A stretch of 64,000 nt of DNA from Actinobacteria bacterium IMCC26256 (GTDB lineage: Bacteria > Actinomycetota > Acidimicrobiia > IMCC26256): assembly GCA_001023575.1 (NCBI GenBank), contig CP011489.1, positions 1 to 64,000 on the forward strand. The letters run 5' to 3'. This document shows positions 57,461 to 64,000 of this stretch, in pieces. Below the pieces are notes generated by a model. It was not told the DNA's origin. It saw only the letters and a list, made by a program, of their open reading frames with translations, and searched no databases. The position numbers were made by a program, and so were the translations under genes. The first letter of the stretch is position 1; the number at the start of each line of letters is the position of its first letter.

Positions 57461-58627
57461 GTGCAGGAAGACAATTTTGACTCAACAGTCCTTGATGAGA
57501 TGTGTTTCGAGGCTCAGCGTGCGCAAGAAGAAGGCAATATCGAGATAGCGATAGATCTATTCTCACGACTCACCGAGATCTGGGGCGAGGTTGAGGGCGC
57601 CACTGGCCCCAAGACAATGGTGATGCGCGGATTTCTTGGCAGGGCTCTCACCGATGGTCGCAGATATGAGGCTGCAGAGACAGAGCTTGCGGCACTACTC
57701 ATCGATCGAGAGAGCGTTCTCGGGCCTGATGATGAGCAGACTCTTGTAACGCGCGGCAATCTTGCGAGGGCTATTGCATTCGGAGGGCGACCAGAAGAGG
57801 GCATTCACATCACCCGCATGCTCCTCGCAGATCGGGAGCGAATCTATGGAGCAGACGACCCGAGAACTATGAATGCTCGCGGTCAAATCGCTGAGTTCTA
57901 CGCAGATGCAGGGAGCGACGCGAGGGCGGCTGCGCTATTTGGAGAACTCGTCGCTGATCGGGAGAGAGTGCTCGGATCAACTCATCGGGATACTGAGCGA
58001 ACGCGCCAAAACTTTATAATTGCCTCTGCTAAGTCAAACCCGAATGCCGAGACAATCGGCGCGCTGCGCGAATTATTCGATCAGGAGGTCGCCTATGAGG
58101 GGCTGAGCAATCCGGGCGTAATAAATACCTATGCAATACTCGCCAACCTGACCGCCTTTTCTTTGGGGGAGCCACTAGAAGGGCTCGGAATGCTGACAGT
58201 TGTAGTTGCAGAGAGAACAAAACTCTTTGGGCCCGGTAGTCCCCTAACCCTGGCTTCTCGTAGAGGTCGAGCGCGTTGTCTGATTTTAATCGGTCAGTTT
58301 GATGATGCAGTCAGCGAGTTAGAGGATTCGTGTGTGTATGCCGACGAGGAGAGCATCGCTAACGATCTTGAGGGATTGGCCCTACGCATGGATTTGGTCT
58401 GGGCTCGCATGGCAAGACTTGAGGCTTATATTGAAGAGAGCGTCGGGGAGGAATTCGATTATGGTGAAGACGATTGGGCGACCGTGGAGTTCCTTCAAGC
58501 ACGGAGCGACTGGATTTCTCTAGAGGAAGACTCGCGCTGGTTGGAGCCTGAGCACGGACTGCGTCGTGAGACCCTACGTATGAAAGAAGAGTATGAATTC
58601 AATGAGGAGAGCGAAGAGTCACCGTAG
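57461..58627 (+). CDS. TPR-repeat protein (longer paralogue)
   Basis: A 388-residue protein with at least four TPR units of the kinesin-light-chain/NB-ARC type, recognised by repeated DRE...LG.DD..T (LLIDRESVLGPDDEQTL, LLADRERIYGADDPRTM, LVADRERVLGSTHRDT, VVAERTKLFGPGSPLTL). The C-terminus is very acidic. A protein-interaction scaffold; the short paralogue at 52681 shares one unit. GTG 57461 with GGGGGTAGGG upstream. A TGTCCCACTC motif is at 57400-57409, 61 bases upstream. Confidence 0.85.
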   Translation: MQEDNFDSTVLDEMCFEAQRAQEEGNIEIAIDLFSRLTEIWGEVEGATGPKTMVMRGFLGRALTDGRRYEAAETELAALLIDRESVLGPDDEQTLVTRGNLARAIAFGGRPEEGIHITRMLLADRERIYGADDPRTMNARGQIAEFYADAGSDARAAALFGELVADRERVLGSTHRDTERTRQNFIIASAKSNPNAETIGALRELFDQEVAYEGLSNPGVINTYAILANLTAFSLGEPLEGLGMLTVVVAERTKLFGPGSPLTLASRRGRARCLILIGQFDDAVSELEDSCVYADEESIANDLEGLALRMDLVWARMARLEAYIEESVGEEFDYGEDDWATVEFLQARSDWISLEEDSRWLEPEHGLRRETLRMKEEYEFNEESEESP

Positions 58628-58937
58628 TTTCGGCTGCTCTCGGAGCTCGCTTGGCCTCTCTTCTTGCAGTCCTCTTAGCTAATACAACTGCGGAGGGAGA
58701 GCTTATGGTTTTTCTACGAGTCTTTTGCTGAACCCGATCGGTGCAGCTTTCTCGAAGAGCATTGAGAGCAACATCTCTGTCCCCCATCAGCGCCATTTGG
58801 CGTCCCCTCCGACGGTGGTCACCATTACAAGAGGGTGGGACACCTAAATCTCACTCGCCTGACCTCGATGATGTCCCACCCACTTCTTACTCTTTATTCC
58901 AGTGAGCAGAGGGGCTGCTCTCGGCGAGGGGACCGCA
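58628..58937. other. Intergenic region with inverted repeat before the PemK-like gene
   Basis: 310 bp. The left part carries a weak minus-strand frame (to about 58796) with little protein character, which I do not call. The right part has the perfect inverted repeat at 58833-58881 and the PemK-like gene's ribosome-binding site. Confidence 0.6.
58833..58881. repeat. Perfect 10-bp inverted repeat (GGGTGGGACA ... TGTCCCACCC)
   Basis: GGGTGGGACA (58833-58842) is the exact complement of TGTCCCACCC (58872-58881), separated by 29 bases. The right arm is the same decamer seen upstream of the phosphatase and zinc-ribbon genes. It could be a binding site for a dimeric regulator or a structured RNA. 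Confidence 0.85.
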
Positions 58938-59348
58938 ATGCGTCAGACGGATAAAAGGGTAAAGAAGCTCAATGACCACCGTTCGTTTAGAAATGCCGAG
59001 AAGCGAGCAAAGTCGATGCGGGTATCGAAGCCTGAGCTTGGTGTGCTTGAGGTAGGCATGGTTGTGAGGCTTGAGATTCACTATGCCGACGGTGCTGGCT
59101 CCAAAGTGAGGCCGGCCCTCGTATTAGGAGTTGATGGCAATCAAGTCCAGGTCAGGGCGTTTACTTCGAGCGTCCAGTCTGCTGGCCCCAACGGAGTAGC
59201 TGTGGAGCCGTCGTATGCAAATGGGCTGACGCGCCGCTGTTACATCCGCTCGAATTCAATCACGGTATCTGCTAATTCCATCATTGAAATATTGGGTCGC
59301 CTACCTCTAGAGATCCTTCTTGAGTGCTCCTCAAGCGCTGCGGTCTGA
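58938..59348 (+). CDS. PemK/MazF-like barrel protein
   Basis: A 136-residue protein with a basic N-terminal extension (about 1-40), then a region VGMVVRLEIHYADGAGSKVRPALVLGVDGNQVQVRAFTSS that has the MazF/PemK barrel layout with the conserved RPALV. It lacks an adjacent antitoxin, so it may be an orphan or a repurposed member. ATG 58938 fits the start of the basic part; the frame is open from 58902. Confidence 0.6.
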   Translation: MRQTDKRVKKLNDHRSFRNAEKRAKSMRVSKPELGVLEVGMVVRLEIHYADGAGSKVRPALVLGVDGNQVQVRAFTSSVQSAGPNGVAVEPSYANGLTRRCYIRSNSITVSANSIIEILGRLPLEILLECSSSAAV

Positions 59349-59423
59349 AGCCATGGTGCAATCTCGCGAATTATTTGACGAGGTTGTCCTGTCTTTGATT
59401 CAGGTCTGAATCAGGCGTGCAGA

Positions 59424-60449
59424 TTATGCAGACCAGGAGCCGCCGGGGCTTACTTGTCCGCCCTCTGGAATCTTTAGAGCCTCGCGTACATCGGCTAGCG
59501 GTAGTGAGAGGAGCGACATCCAGTCCCAATTCGAATCGTAGAGATCTGTCTGAGTCTGCGAACCTCGAAGCGCTGCGCTTGCCATCATCTCCGGATCCAG
59601 GTGTGAGTGGCCCTCGGGGAAGACGCCAACTTTTATGCCTTGATGCCACTGCAGTAATACGACAGAGAGCCAACCGATGCCGGCCGATGCGTTGGCTGCA
59701 TTGAAGACCGCCGTGTAGACCTCGCCCTGCGCCGATGTGTTGTACGCGGCAAGAACGTGATGGACATCATGCGAACCAAGGAACTCAACGGGGAGGGGCG
59801 TACCCGGCTTGCCTGGCATATCGAATCTTGCCTCGTTATAGAACACGCGCATCATCGCACCTAGAGAACCCTCGGGCGCCTCTGCGATGAGCTGGTGATA
59901 TGTGGAGATCGTCTCAGGGGTGGTGATTGTCTCAAGGTTGTGTCGCTCCATGTGGTCTGCAATTACTTTTTTGTCAATGCCGATGCGCTCTGAGAGAAAC
60001 CGTCGAAATAGATCAGCTTTAGATGCTGCAGAGTTTTCATTCGCGATGGCCTCAATGTTGCGTGCCATTGCATCGTCAACTCCTAGACGTGTGGCAACCC
60101 AATGTGCAGCTGCGGTTGCCTCTGGGTCGGGGTCGTCTGCGAATAGTGAGACGAGCAACCCTGCATGCACTGCCTCTAGGCGATCGTTCTCGGAGGTGAG
60201 CCCCTTGAGAATCTCTGCAATTGCAGCCTCGGAGTCGACCCAAGGCTCATCAGGCCCGAGCAGATCCGAGAAATCAAGCGACTCATCGAAGCCATGGCAT
60301 CCGGCACAGCCCTCTAGCGCTGCAAACATAGTCACGAGCTCGGCCTCATCACCCACAAAAGGACGCGTGCCGAGCGCAGTAGCGACAAGGCGCATCACAC
60401 CTATATATGCACGCCGCGTCTCAGGTGATCCGAATACAAGTAGAGCCAT
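59424..60449 (-). CDS. Coq4-motif protein with TerB-like N-terminal region
   Basis: A 341-residue protein. Residues about 75-130 look TerB-like (acidic helices, DDPDPEATAAAHWVATRLGVDD). The C-terminal region carries HDVHH-x11-E exactly as in Coq4 (H227, D228, H231, E243), within LGSHDVHHVLAAYNTSAQGEV. In other organisms Coq4 organises ubiquinone biosynthesis and binds metal at this motif. Actinobacteria mostly use menaquinone, so a different hydrophobic-substrate role is likely. CAGC near residue 50 may bind metal. Single gene. Confidence 0.68.
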   Translation of the reverse strand: MALLVFGSPETRRAYIGVMRLVATALGTRPFVGDEAELVTMFAALEGCAGCHGFDESLDFSDLLGPDEPWVDSEAAIAEILKGLTSENDRLEAVHAGLLVSLFADDPDPEATAAAHWVATRLGVDDAMARNIEAIANENSAASKADLFRRFLSERIGIDKKVIADHMERHNLETITTPETISTYHQLIAEAPEGSLGAMMRVFYNEARFDMPGKPGTPLPVEFLGSHDVHHVLAAYNTSAQGEVYTAVFNAANASAGIGWLSVVLLQWHQGIKVGVFPEGHSHLDPEMMASAALRGSQTQTDLYDSNWDWMSLLSLPLADVREALKIPEGGQVSPGGSWSA

Positions 60450-60551
60450 TTCTGCTTAATCCTTCGATCGGTAAATCTGCATAGCGTTGAATCTGAATAT
60501 TTAGCCACGCTAACTGCACTTGTCCAGAACAGCATAGGACAGACTACTGAA

Positions 60552-60614
60552 GTGAAGCCCGAACTCATTATTGACTGCGACCCTGGCCATGACGATGCAG
60601 TGACTTCGTCGTAG
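60552..60614 (+). pseudogene. 5' fragment of a nucleoside hydrolase gene
   Basis: The 20 codons beginning GTG-AAG-CCC translate to VKPELIIDCDPGHDDAV followed by TSS and a stop. The start of the gene at 61580 reads MKPDLIIDCDPGHDDAM. The two DNA segments are similar over about 50 bases, then diverge abruptly. This is a broken copy, probably left by duplication and deletion. Confidence 0.75.
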
Positions 60615-60671
60615 AAGTGCTCAACGCTCGCGACTGTCAATAGTGTCGATAACTAGTTCTGCCTAGATCTC

Positions 60672-61235
60672 TTAGCGACGAACGGCTACGCGAAAAAATT
60701 TATCGGGGTCTTGATTCAGCACGAGAAGAAGATTGGTCCAGATATCGGGAAGTGGAAGAGTCTCATGGTTCACCGGAAGAACGCAGAGAATCTGTTTTTC
60801 ATACGGCTTCTCTCTCGGTCTGAACTCGAGATTGTAGAGCCTTCCTAATCGGATCCTTCCTCTCGCCGTCTCCACCCAGAACCCACTGTGGTGCACATAA
60901 TCTTCTCTTTGAAATGGGTTGAGTAGTGAAAGGAGCAACTCGCGCGCACGCTCATGGGCAGTTCGACGCGCAGCTACCCTCTCCATGCTGGATTCTGAGG
61001 GCCATATGGTTCTGACCGGTAGCGCCGAAGTGAAAATTGTTGTTCGAGGGCGCCGCCGGGCGCGGGTACGCGCCGGTGTTCGCGTTATCCAAGTGACCCC
61101 TTCGACGGGGTGTGGCCGAATCTCTGCACGACCTGATACAACAATCGACCCATCTGGATAGACGTGCAGTTCTCTGCCGTCGGGGAGTGGCTCAACCTCG
61201 TACAAAATTGATGGTGCTTCGAGCGTTGCCGTCAT
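60672..61235 (-). CDS. Hypothetical protein
   Basis: A 187-residue protein with an acidic-to-basic N-terminal half containing PDGRELHVYPDGSIVV (PDG beta motifs like those of the 55767 protein) and a strongly basic stretch TRARRRPRTT. The C-terminal part is mixed: FWVETARGRIRLGRLYNLEFRPRE, and IWTNLLLVLNQDPDKFFRVAVRR. Family not recognised. Overlaps the preceding gene by four bases (ATGA), so the two form an operon. Confidence 0.65.
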   Translation of the reverse strand: MTATLEAPSILYEVEPLPDGRELHVYPDGSIVVSGRAEIRPHPVEGVTWITRTPARTRARRRPRTTIFTSALPVRTIWPSESSMERVAARRTAHERARELLLSLLNPFQREDYVHHSGFWVETARGRIRLGRLYNLEFRPREKPYEKQILCVLPVNHETLPLPDIWTNLLLVLNQDPDKFFRVAVRR

Positions 61236-61462
61236 CCGCCGACGACAGCACGAACCCAGACGATCTCCTCAGCCTCTGCATCAAATGCTTTTATGAGCGT
61301 TGTCTCCGATGCGGGTGCACCAGCAGGCCTTGCAAATGCCATCCGGCGTTCCATCGAGAGGGATCTAAAAATACTCTCGGCCTCTACGAGCGTCTCAGGA
61401 TCATCAACTGACCACTTCACGACGGTGTCGCCGGTTTCATCCAGAATGCGCATAATTCCCAT
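61232..61462 (-). CDS. Small hypothetical protein
   Basis: A 76-residue protein beginning GIMRILDETGDTVVKWSVDDPETLVEAESIFRSL. Strand-helix pattern with a Pro/Ala-rich middle, end EEIVWVRAVVGG. ATG 61462 with AAGAGAT upstream is chosen over 61537. First gene of a two-gene operon. Confidence 0.6.
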   Translation of the reverse strand: MGIMRILDETGDTVVKWSVDDPETLVEAESIFRSLSMERRMAFARPAGAPASETTLIKAFDAEAEEIVWVRAVVGG

Positions 61463-61579
61463 CAAAATCTCTTTTCTAAAAACTAGGGAGCCTCGGGTGT
61501 GGGGATTCAGTCGAACACACATTCGCCCATGAGTCAACCCCCAAAAATGGCCCTAGACCCAATGGGTAAGACTGTGGTC

Positions 61580-62500
61580 ATGAAGCCTGACTTGATTATT
61601 GACTGCGACCCAGGGCATGACGATGCGATGGCGATCTGCGTTGGAGCGAATCGAGGCCACTTAATAGGGGTTACAACTGTCGCCGGCAATGTCTCTCTCG
61701 AGCACACAACCAACAACGCACTAGCTGTTGTGCAGATGCTCGGTATCGATATAGAGGTTCACTCCGGTGCTGCCGGGCCGCTCAATGGTGACGATGGGCG
61801 CTTTGCATCGTTTGTTCATGGAGAGAATGGACTTATAGGAGCGAGTCTCCCAGAAGTTACGAGACAGGTTGCCTCAACCGACGCTGCGGATTACATCCTC
61901 TCTGCAACTATCGAGCATCCTGGTGCGTGGATCGTGGCGATTGGGCCATTGACCAATATTGCGACTGCGCTCGAGAGGCACCCAGCGCTAATCGATCGAA
62001 TCTCTGGCATCTCAATCATGGGTGGTGGAACGTACGGAAACATCAGTGCAGCGGCAGAGTTCAATATTCACTTTGACCCAGAGGCCGCCGAGATTGTCTT
62101 TAAGAGCGGCGCGCGCATTATTCAGTGTGGTTTAGATGTCACACACCAGCTATTAGTTACCGACGCGCTCGTCGATGCGACGGCACAGATCGGAAATGGC
62201 TTTGGGCGCTTTAGCAATGGATTGCTCGCTGGTTACCTCGAGAACATTCGTCTTCTAACCGGCGAGAGCCTTGAGGCTGTCCTCTACGATCCCTGCGCAG
62301 TGCTTGCGATTACTGACCCAGAGATATTCGAGTTTGCCGATCGTTACGTGTCGGTCGAGACACGAGGTGAGCACACGCGCGGAATGACTCTTGTGGATCA
62401 AAGGTCATGGATGCGCGGTGGGCCGGTTAAGTGGGCTGAGACGATCGATGCGGAGCGCGCCACAGAGATAATTCTCTCCGCTATTACTGCTGCTCCTTAA
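61580..62500 (+). CDS. Inosine-uridine-type nucleoside hydrolase
   Basis: A 306-residue enzyme with the Asp cluster DCDPGHDDAM at residues about 8-17 that binds calcium and activates water, LTNIATALERHP, GGGTYGNISAAAEFNIHFDPEAAEIVF and a catalytic His/Asp region. It cleaves ribonucleosides to base and ribose. ATG 61580 is chosen; the frame is open from 61499, but the broken copy at 60552 starts at the same codon. The ribokinase-like gene converges on its end, fitting nucleoside salvage. Confidence 0.93.
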   Translation: MKPDLIIDCDPGHDDAMAICVGANRGHLIGVTTVAGNVSLEHTTNNALAVVQMLGIDIEVHSGAAGPLNGDDGRFASFVHGENGLIGASLPEVTRQVASTDAADYILSATIEHPGAWIVAIGPLTNIATALERHPALIDRISGISIMGGGTYGNISAAAEFNIHFDPEAAEIVFKSGARIIQCGLDVTHQLLVTDALVDATAQIGNGFGRFSNGLLAGYLENIRLLTGESLEAVLYDPCAVLAITDPEIFEFADRYVSVETRGEHTRGMTLVDQRSWMRGGPVKWAETIDAERATEIILSAITAAP

Positions 62501-63350
62501 CCAAGGCCTCTACATCGGAGCGTGTCGGGAGTGAAGAGCGCGCACCTACTGCTCTTGTAGTTAGCGCGCCAGCAGCACCCGCGAAGATGGGATCATCACT
62601 AGCTGCAAGCGCCGCGCAGAATGCGTCACCAGCACCGGTTGTATCTAGAGCCTCTACCGAGAATGCTTTGAACTCTTCATGCGAGCCATCTTTCTTATAG
62701 CGCCGCGCACCGTTCGCTCCAAGGGTCACGACCAGATCGCCAGCACCACGTTCTAGTAGGGAGAAGGCTCCACCGTAAGCCTGAGACTCAGTTTCGTTAA
62801 CAACAATCGTGGTCGAGTTCAGAATCCACGATGACTCTGTGAGGTCAATCGGGCTTGGGTTGCAGATAGTGCGCAGCGAGCGTTCGCGCCCGATTGCAAG
62901 TGCATGCGAGGCAGCCGCAACGCCGATCTCGAAACCGACAACGAGAATCTCGGGTTGTAGAGCCTCTATCGCCTCTTCGATGTGTTCGCGAGTTACGTAC
63001 CGGTTTGCCCCTGGTGCAACAGCAATCGTGTTCTCGCCGTTTGAAGCGATATTGATAAGTGCAGTACCAGTAGCCGCGGCATTAACAACGCGCATGAAGG
63101 TTGCATCGACTCCATTGGCAACAAGATCGCTCCTGATTTCGTCGCCATATGCGTCGCTACCAACGCAGCCCACAAACGAAACCCGCGCACCGAGGCGCGC
63201 AGCTGCAGTTGCCTGGTTCGCTCCCTTGCCCCCGAGTGCGGAGAAGAACTCACCTCCACTAACGGTTTCTCCTGCAGCCGGCAAGTGTGGCCCCTGCCAG
63301 ATTAAATCCATGTTGGCTGAGCCAACAACACATATGCGCACAGAATTCAT
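62484..63350 (-). CDS. rbsK: Ribokinase-like PfkB-family sugar kinase
   Basis: A 288-residue PfkB kinase with GGKGANQATAAARLGA near the N-terminus and DTTGAGDAFCAALAA (catalytic Asp) near the C-terminus. GSANMDLIW at the start is typical of ribokinase. It likely phosphorylates ribose released by the adjacent nucleoside hydrolase. The two genes overlap by 17 bases at their ends in convergent orientation. Confidence 0.9.
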   Translation of the reverse strand: MNSVRICVVGSANMDLIWQGPHLPAAGETVSGGEFFSALGGKGANQATAAARLGARVSFVGCVGSDAYGDEIRSDLVANGVDATFMRVVNAAATGTALINIASNGENTIAVAPGANRYVTREHIEEAIEALQPEILVVGFEIGVAAASHALAIGRERSLRTICNPSPIDLTESSWILNSTTIVVNETESQAYGGAFSLLERGAGDLVVTLGANGARRYKKDGSHEEFKAFSVEALDTTGAGDAFCAALAASDDPIFAGAAGALTTRAVGARSSLPTRSDVEALVKEQQ

Positions 63351-63413
63351 CTACGGAGAATAGATGCAAAGAGTGCCGCTTCCTATGGTTAGAACCAAAT
63401 TGAAGCGGGGACG

Positions 63414-63971
63414 CTAAATGCCTTGAAGGTAAGCGACCTCGTCGATGATGAACTCTGTTCTACCGCTGCCACCGCAGTACACATCAATGTTGTAATCGCT
63501 AGGTCCACCCTGGAGAAAGAGCGTTGTGGAGTTAGCAATTGTTTGATTCGATGCGGACCAGTTAATCGTTGATGTCTCAGGGATGGGACCCTTGGCATAA
63601 ACGACTAAATATCCAGAGCCAACTGTCCCAGTGATCGTTACGTTGACAATGACGCCCGAGATCCCGTCCGCATCCGAGTAGGGAGTGAATACGTTTCGAA
63701 TCCCACCGGCACCTAAGGCTCCATACCCATCTTCACGTGTGTCCCAGAGACGAAACACCGGCGAAGCGTCAACGATTACTGAAGCTGCACCAAAAGCAGC
63801 AGGCTTCGTAGGGACATCTGCTGAGCTTCCTTGTGCAGATGCCGATGACGTTCCAATGCCGATAGCTGCAGCAGTTGCGCCACCTGCGATTAGCCCCGCC
63901 CTAAGCATGAAGTTGCGCCGTGAACCCCGGAGGCTTTCTAGATCAAACTCCGTGATTTTTGAGTTGTTCAT
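63414..63971 (-). CDS. Tat-exported beta-domain protein
   Basis: A 185-residue protein with a twin-arginine signal (RGSRRNFMLRAGLIAGG) and a single beta domain (about 60-185) that aligns with the N-terminal domains of the two collagen-like proteins: VFRLWDTRE corresponds to VRILDTRTG, and IIDEVAYLQG to ILADLAGYY. It lacks a collagen tract, so it may be a stand-alone partner or cap. Probably exported folded. Confidence 0.82.
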   Translation of the reverse strand: MNNSKITEFDLESLRGSRRNFMLRAGLIAGGATAAAIGIGTSSASAQGSSADVPTKPAAFGAASVIVDASPVFRLWDTREDGYGALGAGGIRNVFTPYSDADGISGVIVNVTITGTVGSGYLVVYAKGPIPETSTINWSASNQTIANSTTLFLQGGPSDYNIDVYCGGSGRTEFIIDEVAYLQGI

Positions 63972-64000
63972 AATCCCTGCCCATTCTCATATGTACGCGA

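Noticed and set aside
57213-57566. N-terminal extension of the large hypothetical's frame
   Set aside because: Good ribosome-binding site directly before 57212; the extension overlaps the TPR gene start and looks non-coding.
58599-58796. 65-codon minus-strand frame between the TPR gene and the inverted repeat
   Set aside because: Ser/Arg/Thr-rich, overlaps the TPR gene end, no clear start signal; could be reconsidered if conserved.
54394-60620. Shared 13-mer TTCGTCGTAGAAG at the ends of the 54390 gene and near the pseudogene
   Set aside because: Encodes Phe-Tyr-Asp-Glu in both cases and is short enough to be chance; flanks do not extend the match.
60401-60640. 79-codon minus-strand frame next to the broken nucleoside hydrolase copy
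   Set aside because: Antisense to the pseudogene fragment and overlapping another gene; product unlike any family, though the first residues could be a gene remnant.
47058-61000. Search for a copy of the tRNA-Leu 3' end bounding the 47-60 kb block
   Set aside because: No matching segment was seen, so I do not claim that this block integrated at tRNA-Leu; the tRNA's position by fhaA appears ancestral.

Overview
The window is the chromosomal replication-origin region of an actinobacterium. It opens with dnaA-oriC-dnaN-recF-dciA(DUF721)-gyrB-gyrA-DUF3566 and tRNA-Ile. It later carries the actinobacterial cell-wall growth and phospho-signalling block (crgA, trpG, pknB, pbpA, rodA, pstP, fhaB, fhaA, tRNA-Leu) in the order known from Mycobacterium. 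Base composition is moderate (about 57% G+C in a hand-counted stretch). Together with the secreted Gly-X-Thr collagen-like proteins, this fits an aquatic Acidimicrobiia-type lineage rather than a mycobacterium; that placement is inference.

Layout: 0-10 kb replication and gyrase genes. 10-18 kb: tRNA-Ile, a dehydrogenase, a glycosyltransferase-methyltransferase fusion, a collagen-like secreted protein, a fatty-acid desaturase and a secreted PGRP/amidase. 18-27 kb: two divergent, tightly overlapping operons built around CYP51 (sterol 14alpha-demethylase type P450), with ferredoxin, a second P450, SDRs, TetR, aldehyde dehydrogenase and a CMD-family protein. Their gene content matches the M. tuberculosis Rv0763c-Rv0771 locus. 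27-30 kb: tRNA-Ala followed by a small G+C-rich island (MBL hydrolase, EEP-fold protein, RHH/MazF toxin-antitoxin) that ends at an imperfect copy of the tRNA-Ala 3' end. 30-38 kb: FeS-type photolyase, small metabolic genes, a second collagen-like protein, and a beta-oxidation set (3-hydroxyacyl-CoA dehydrogenase, thioesterase, thiolase). 38-47 kb: the cell-wall/signalling block, preceded by a cluster of DnaA-box-like sequences.

47-61 kb is the accessory part. Beside tRNA-Leu lie a MazEF9-like pair, a PLD-SF2 helicase (DUF3427 type), and a loose array of single genes: dual-specificity phosphatase, two related TPR proteins, an EEP-fold protein, a protein with a possible PD-(D/E)XK motif, a zinc-ribbon/PDG-repeat protein, a large hypothetical and a PemK-like protein. 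Several of the upstream regions share the decamer TGTCCCACCC. Two of them share a 76-bp element with a hairpin kept by compensatory changes. This array is my best candidate for an undescribed system. 59-64 kb holds a Coq4-motif protein, two hypotheticals, a nucleoside hydrolase with a broken 5' copy nearby, a ribokinase-like kinase and a Tat-exported beta-domain protein.

No rRNA operon, CRISPR array, integrase or transposase was seen.
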